From the NCBI RefSeq assembly GCF_017833295.1, contig NZ_JAFIBW010000001.1, forward strand, positions 4,615,501-4,679,500: a DNA stretch of 64,000 bases, read 5' to 3'. This stretch comes from Methylobacterium sp. PvR107 (lineage in GTDB: Bacteria; Pseudomonadota; Alphaproteobacteria; Rhizobiales; Beijerinckiaceae). The notes under the pieces were generated by a model, which was not told the DNA's origin, did not search any database, and was given only the letters and a program-made list of their open reading frames with translations. A program made the position numbers and the translations under genes. This document shows positions 63,498-64,000 of the stretch, piece after piece (position 1 is the stretch's first letter; each line of letters begins with the position of its first letter).

Positions 63498-63567
63498 AGC
63501 GCAGCGAAGCAACCCAGGGCGGCGCGCCCTCATTGAGCGTGGCGCAATTGGGCTGCTTCGCTGCGCT
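63498..63567. repeat. Intergenic inverted repeat between holC and pyrG
   Basis: AGCGCAGCGAAGCAACCCA (63498-63516) is matched by TGGGCTGCTTCGCTGCGCT (63549-63567), 17 of 19 positions pairing, with a GC-rich loop. Its sequence is unrelated to the repeat at 17341 and 27649, so this is a second repeat type. Direct observation. Confidence 0.7.
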
Positions 63568-63599
63568 CGCAAGGACGGCGAGGGCCGCGTGGCGCCCTG

Positions 63600-64000
63600 T
63601 CAGACCAGCCGGCTCTGCTCGATCGCCGCGCCGACGAAGCCCTTGAACAGCGGGTGCGGCTCGAACGGGCGCGACTTCAACTCCGGATGGAACTGAACGC
63701 CGATGAACCACGGATGCCCGACATGCTCGACCGTCTCGGGCAGGAGCCCGTCCGGCGAGACGCCCGAGAAGCGCAGGCCCTTGGCCTCCAGCCGCTCGCG
63801 ATAGGCCATGTTGACCTCGTAGCGGTGGCGGTGCCGCTCGGAGATCTGCTCGGACCCATAGATCTGGGCGATCTTGGAGGTCGGATCGAGCTTCGCCTCG
63901 TAGGCGCCGAGCCGCATGGTCCCGCCGAGGTCGCCGGCCGCGGCACGCCGCTCCAGCTCGTTGCCGCGCAGCCACTCGGTCAGCAGGCCGACCACCGGCT
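63600..64000 (-). CDS. pyrG: CTP synthase, C-terminal part (continues beyond window)
   Basis: The 3' end of pyrG; the start is outside the window. The visible part is the C-terminal glutamine amidotransferase domain. It contains [22 protein letters not shown] and [23 protein letters not shown], holding the His and Glu of the GATase triad. The catalytic Cys lies further upstream, outside the window. It makes CTP from UTP and glutamine. Confidence 0.95.
   Translation of the reverse strand, partial: PVVGLLTEWLRGNELERRAAAGDLGGTMRLGAYEAKLDPTSKIAQIYGSEQISERHRHRYEVNMAYRERLEAKGLRFSGVSPDGLLPETVEHVGHPWFIGVQFHPELKSRPFEPHPLFKGFVGAAIEQSRLV

Overview
The window is a chromosomal segment of a high-GC alphaproteobacterium, most likely a methylotroph of the Methylobacteriaceae (Methylobacterium or Methylorubrum). 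The reasons are the strong G/C bias at third codon positions, an ATT-started infC with a Rhizobiales-type N-terminus, an SRP RNA upstream of dnaX, FzlA, an Hsp20-DUF1150 pair, an aerobic (cob-type) cobalamin cluster, and the methylmalonyl-CoA mutase small subunit together with ATP-type PEP carboxykinase. No phage, transposon, CRISPR array, rRNA or tRNA gene was recognised. Most of the window is conserved core genome.

Layout. 0-6 kb: a truncated class III nucleotide cyclase, small hypothetical genes, an orphan BrnA-like protein and a TonB-ExbB-ExbD energy-transduction set. 6-11 kb: hsp20-DUF1150, an alpha/beta hydrolase, a glycosyltransferase, a MerR regulator overlapping a carboxymuconolactone-decarboxylase-like gene, and infC. 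11-17 kb: an E1-like enzyme, a SEC-C protein and the translation operon rpmI-rplT-pheS-pheT, detached from infC. 17-22.6 kb: a glycosyltransferase plus glycogen-debranching pair, and dapE. 22.6-30.6 kb: truA, fmt, def, recR, then pckA on the opposite strand, then ybaB, dnaX and the SRP RNA. 30.6-38.6 kb: comM coupled to a PP2C-kinase fusion, a glutathione transferase, two secreted proteins, the mutase small subunit and uppP. 38.9-44 kb: fzlA-queG-epimerase run convergently into a zinc ABC transporter, which is divergent from zur with a candidate Zur operator between them. 44-47 kb: an exopolysaccharide-initiating transferase, a heme-oxygenase-like monooxygenase and an XRE regulator. 47-61.3 kb: a cobalamin-riboswitch-led cluster, cbtB-cbtA-DUF1636-cobW-cobN-cobG-cobH-cobI-cobJ, then cobK on the opposite strand, then cobL-cobE-cobM-cobB. 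61.3-64 kb: an S10 serine carboxypeptidase, holC and the 3' end of pyrG.

How the genes fit together. Cobalt uptake (CbtAB), chelation (CobN, CobW) and corrin-ring methylation and amidation genes sit behind one B12 riboswitch. The same window holds a subunit of a B12-dependent enzyme and a TonB system that could energise outer-membrane uptake, although neither is in the cob operon. No wholly new multi-gene system stands out. The less described elements are a 56-codon membrane ORF coupled to the zinc ATPase, a DUF1636 protein inside the B12 operon, cobK lying antisense inside that operon, a PP2C-kinase fusion coupled to comM, rare start codons (ATT in infC, CTG in queG), a possible leader ORF on pckA, and intergenic inverted-repeat elements.
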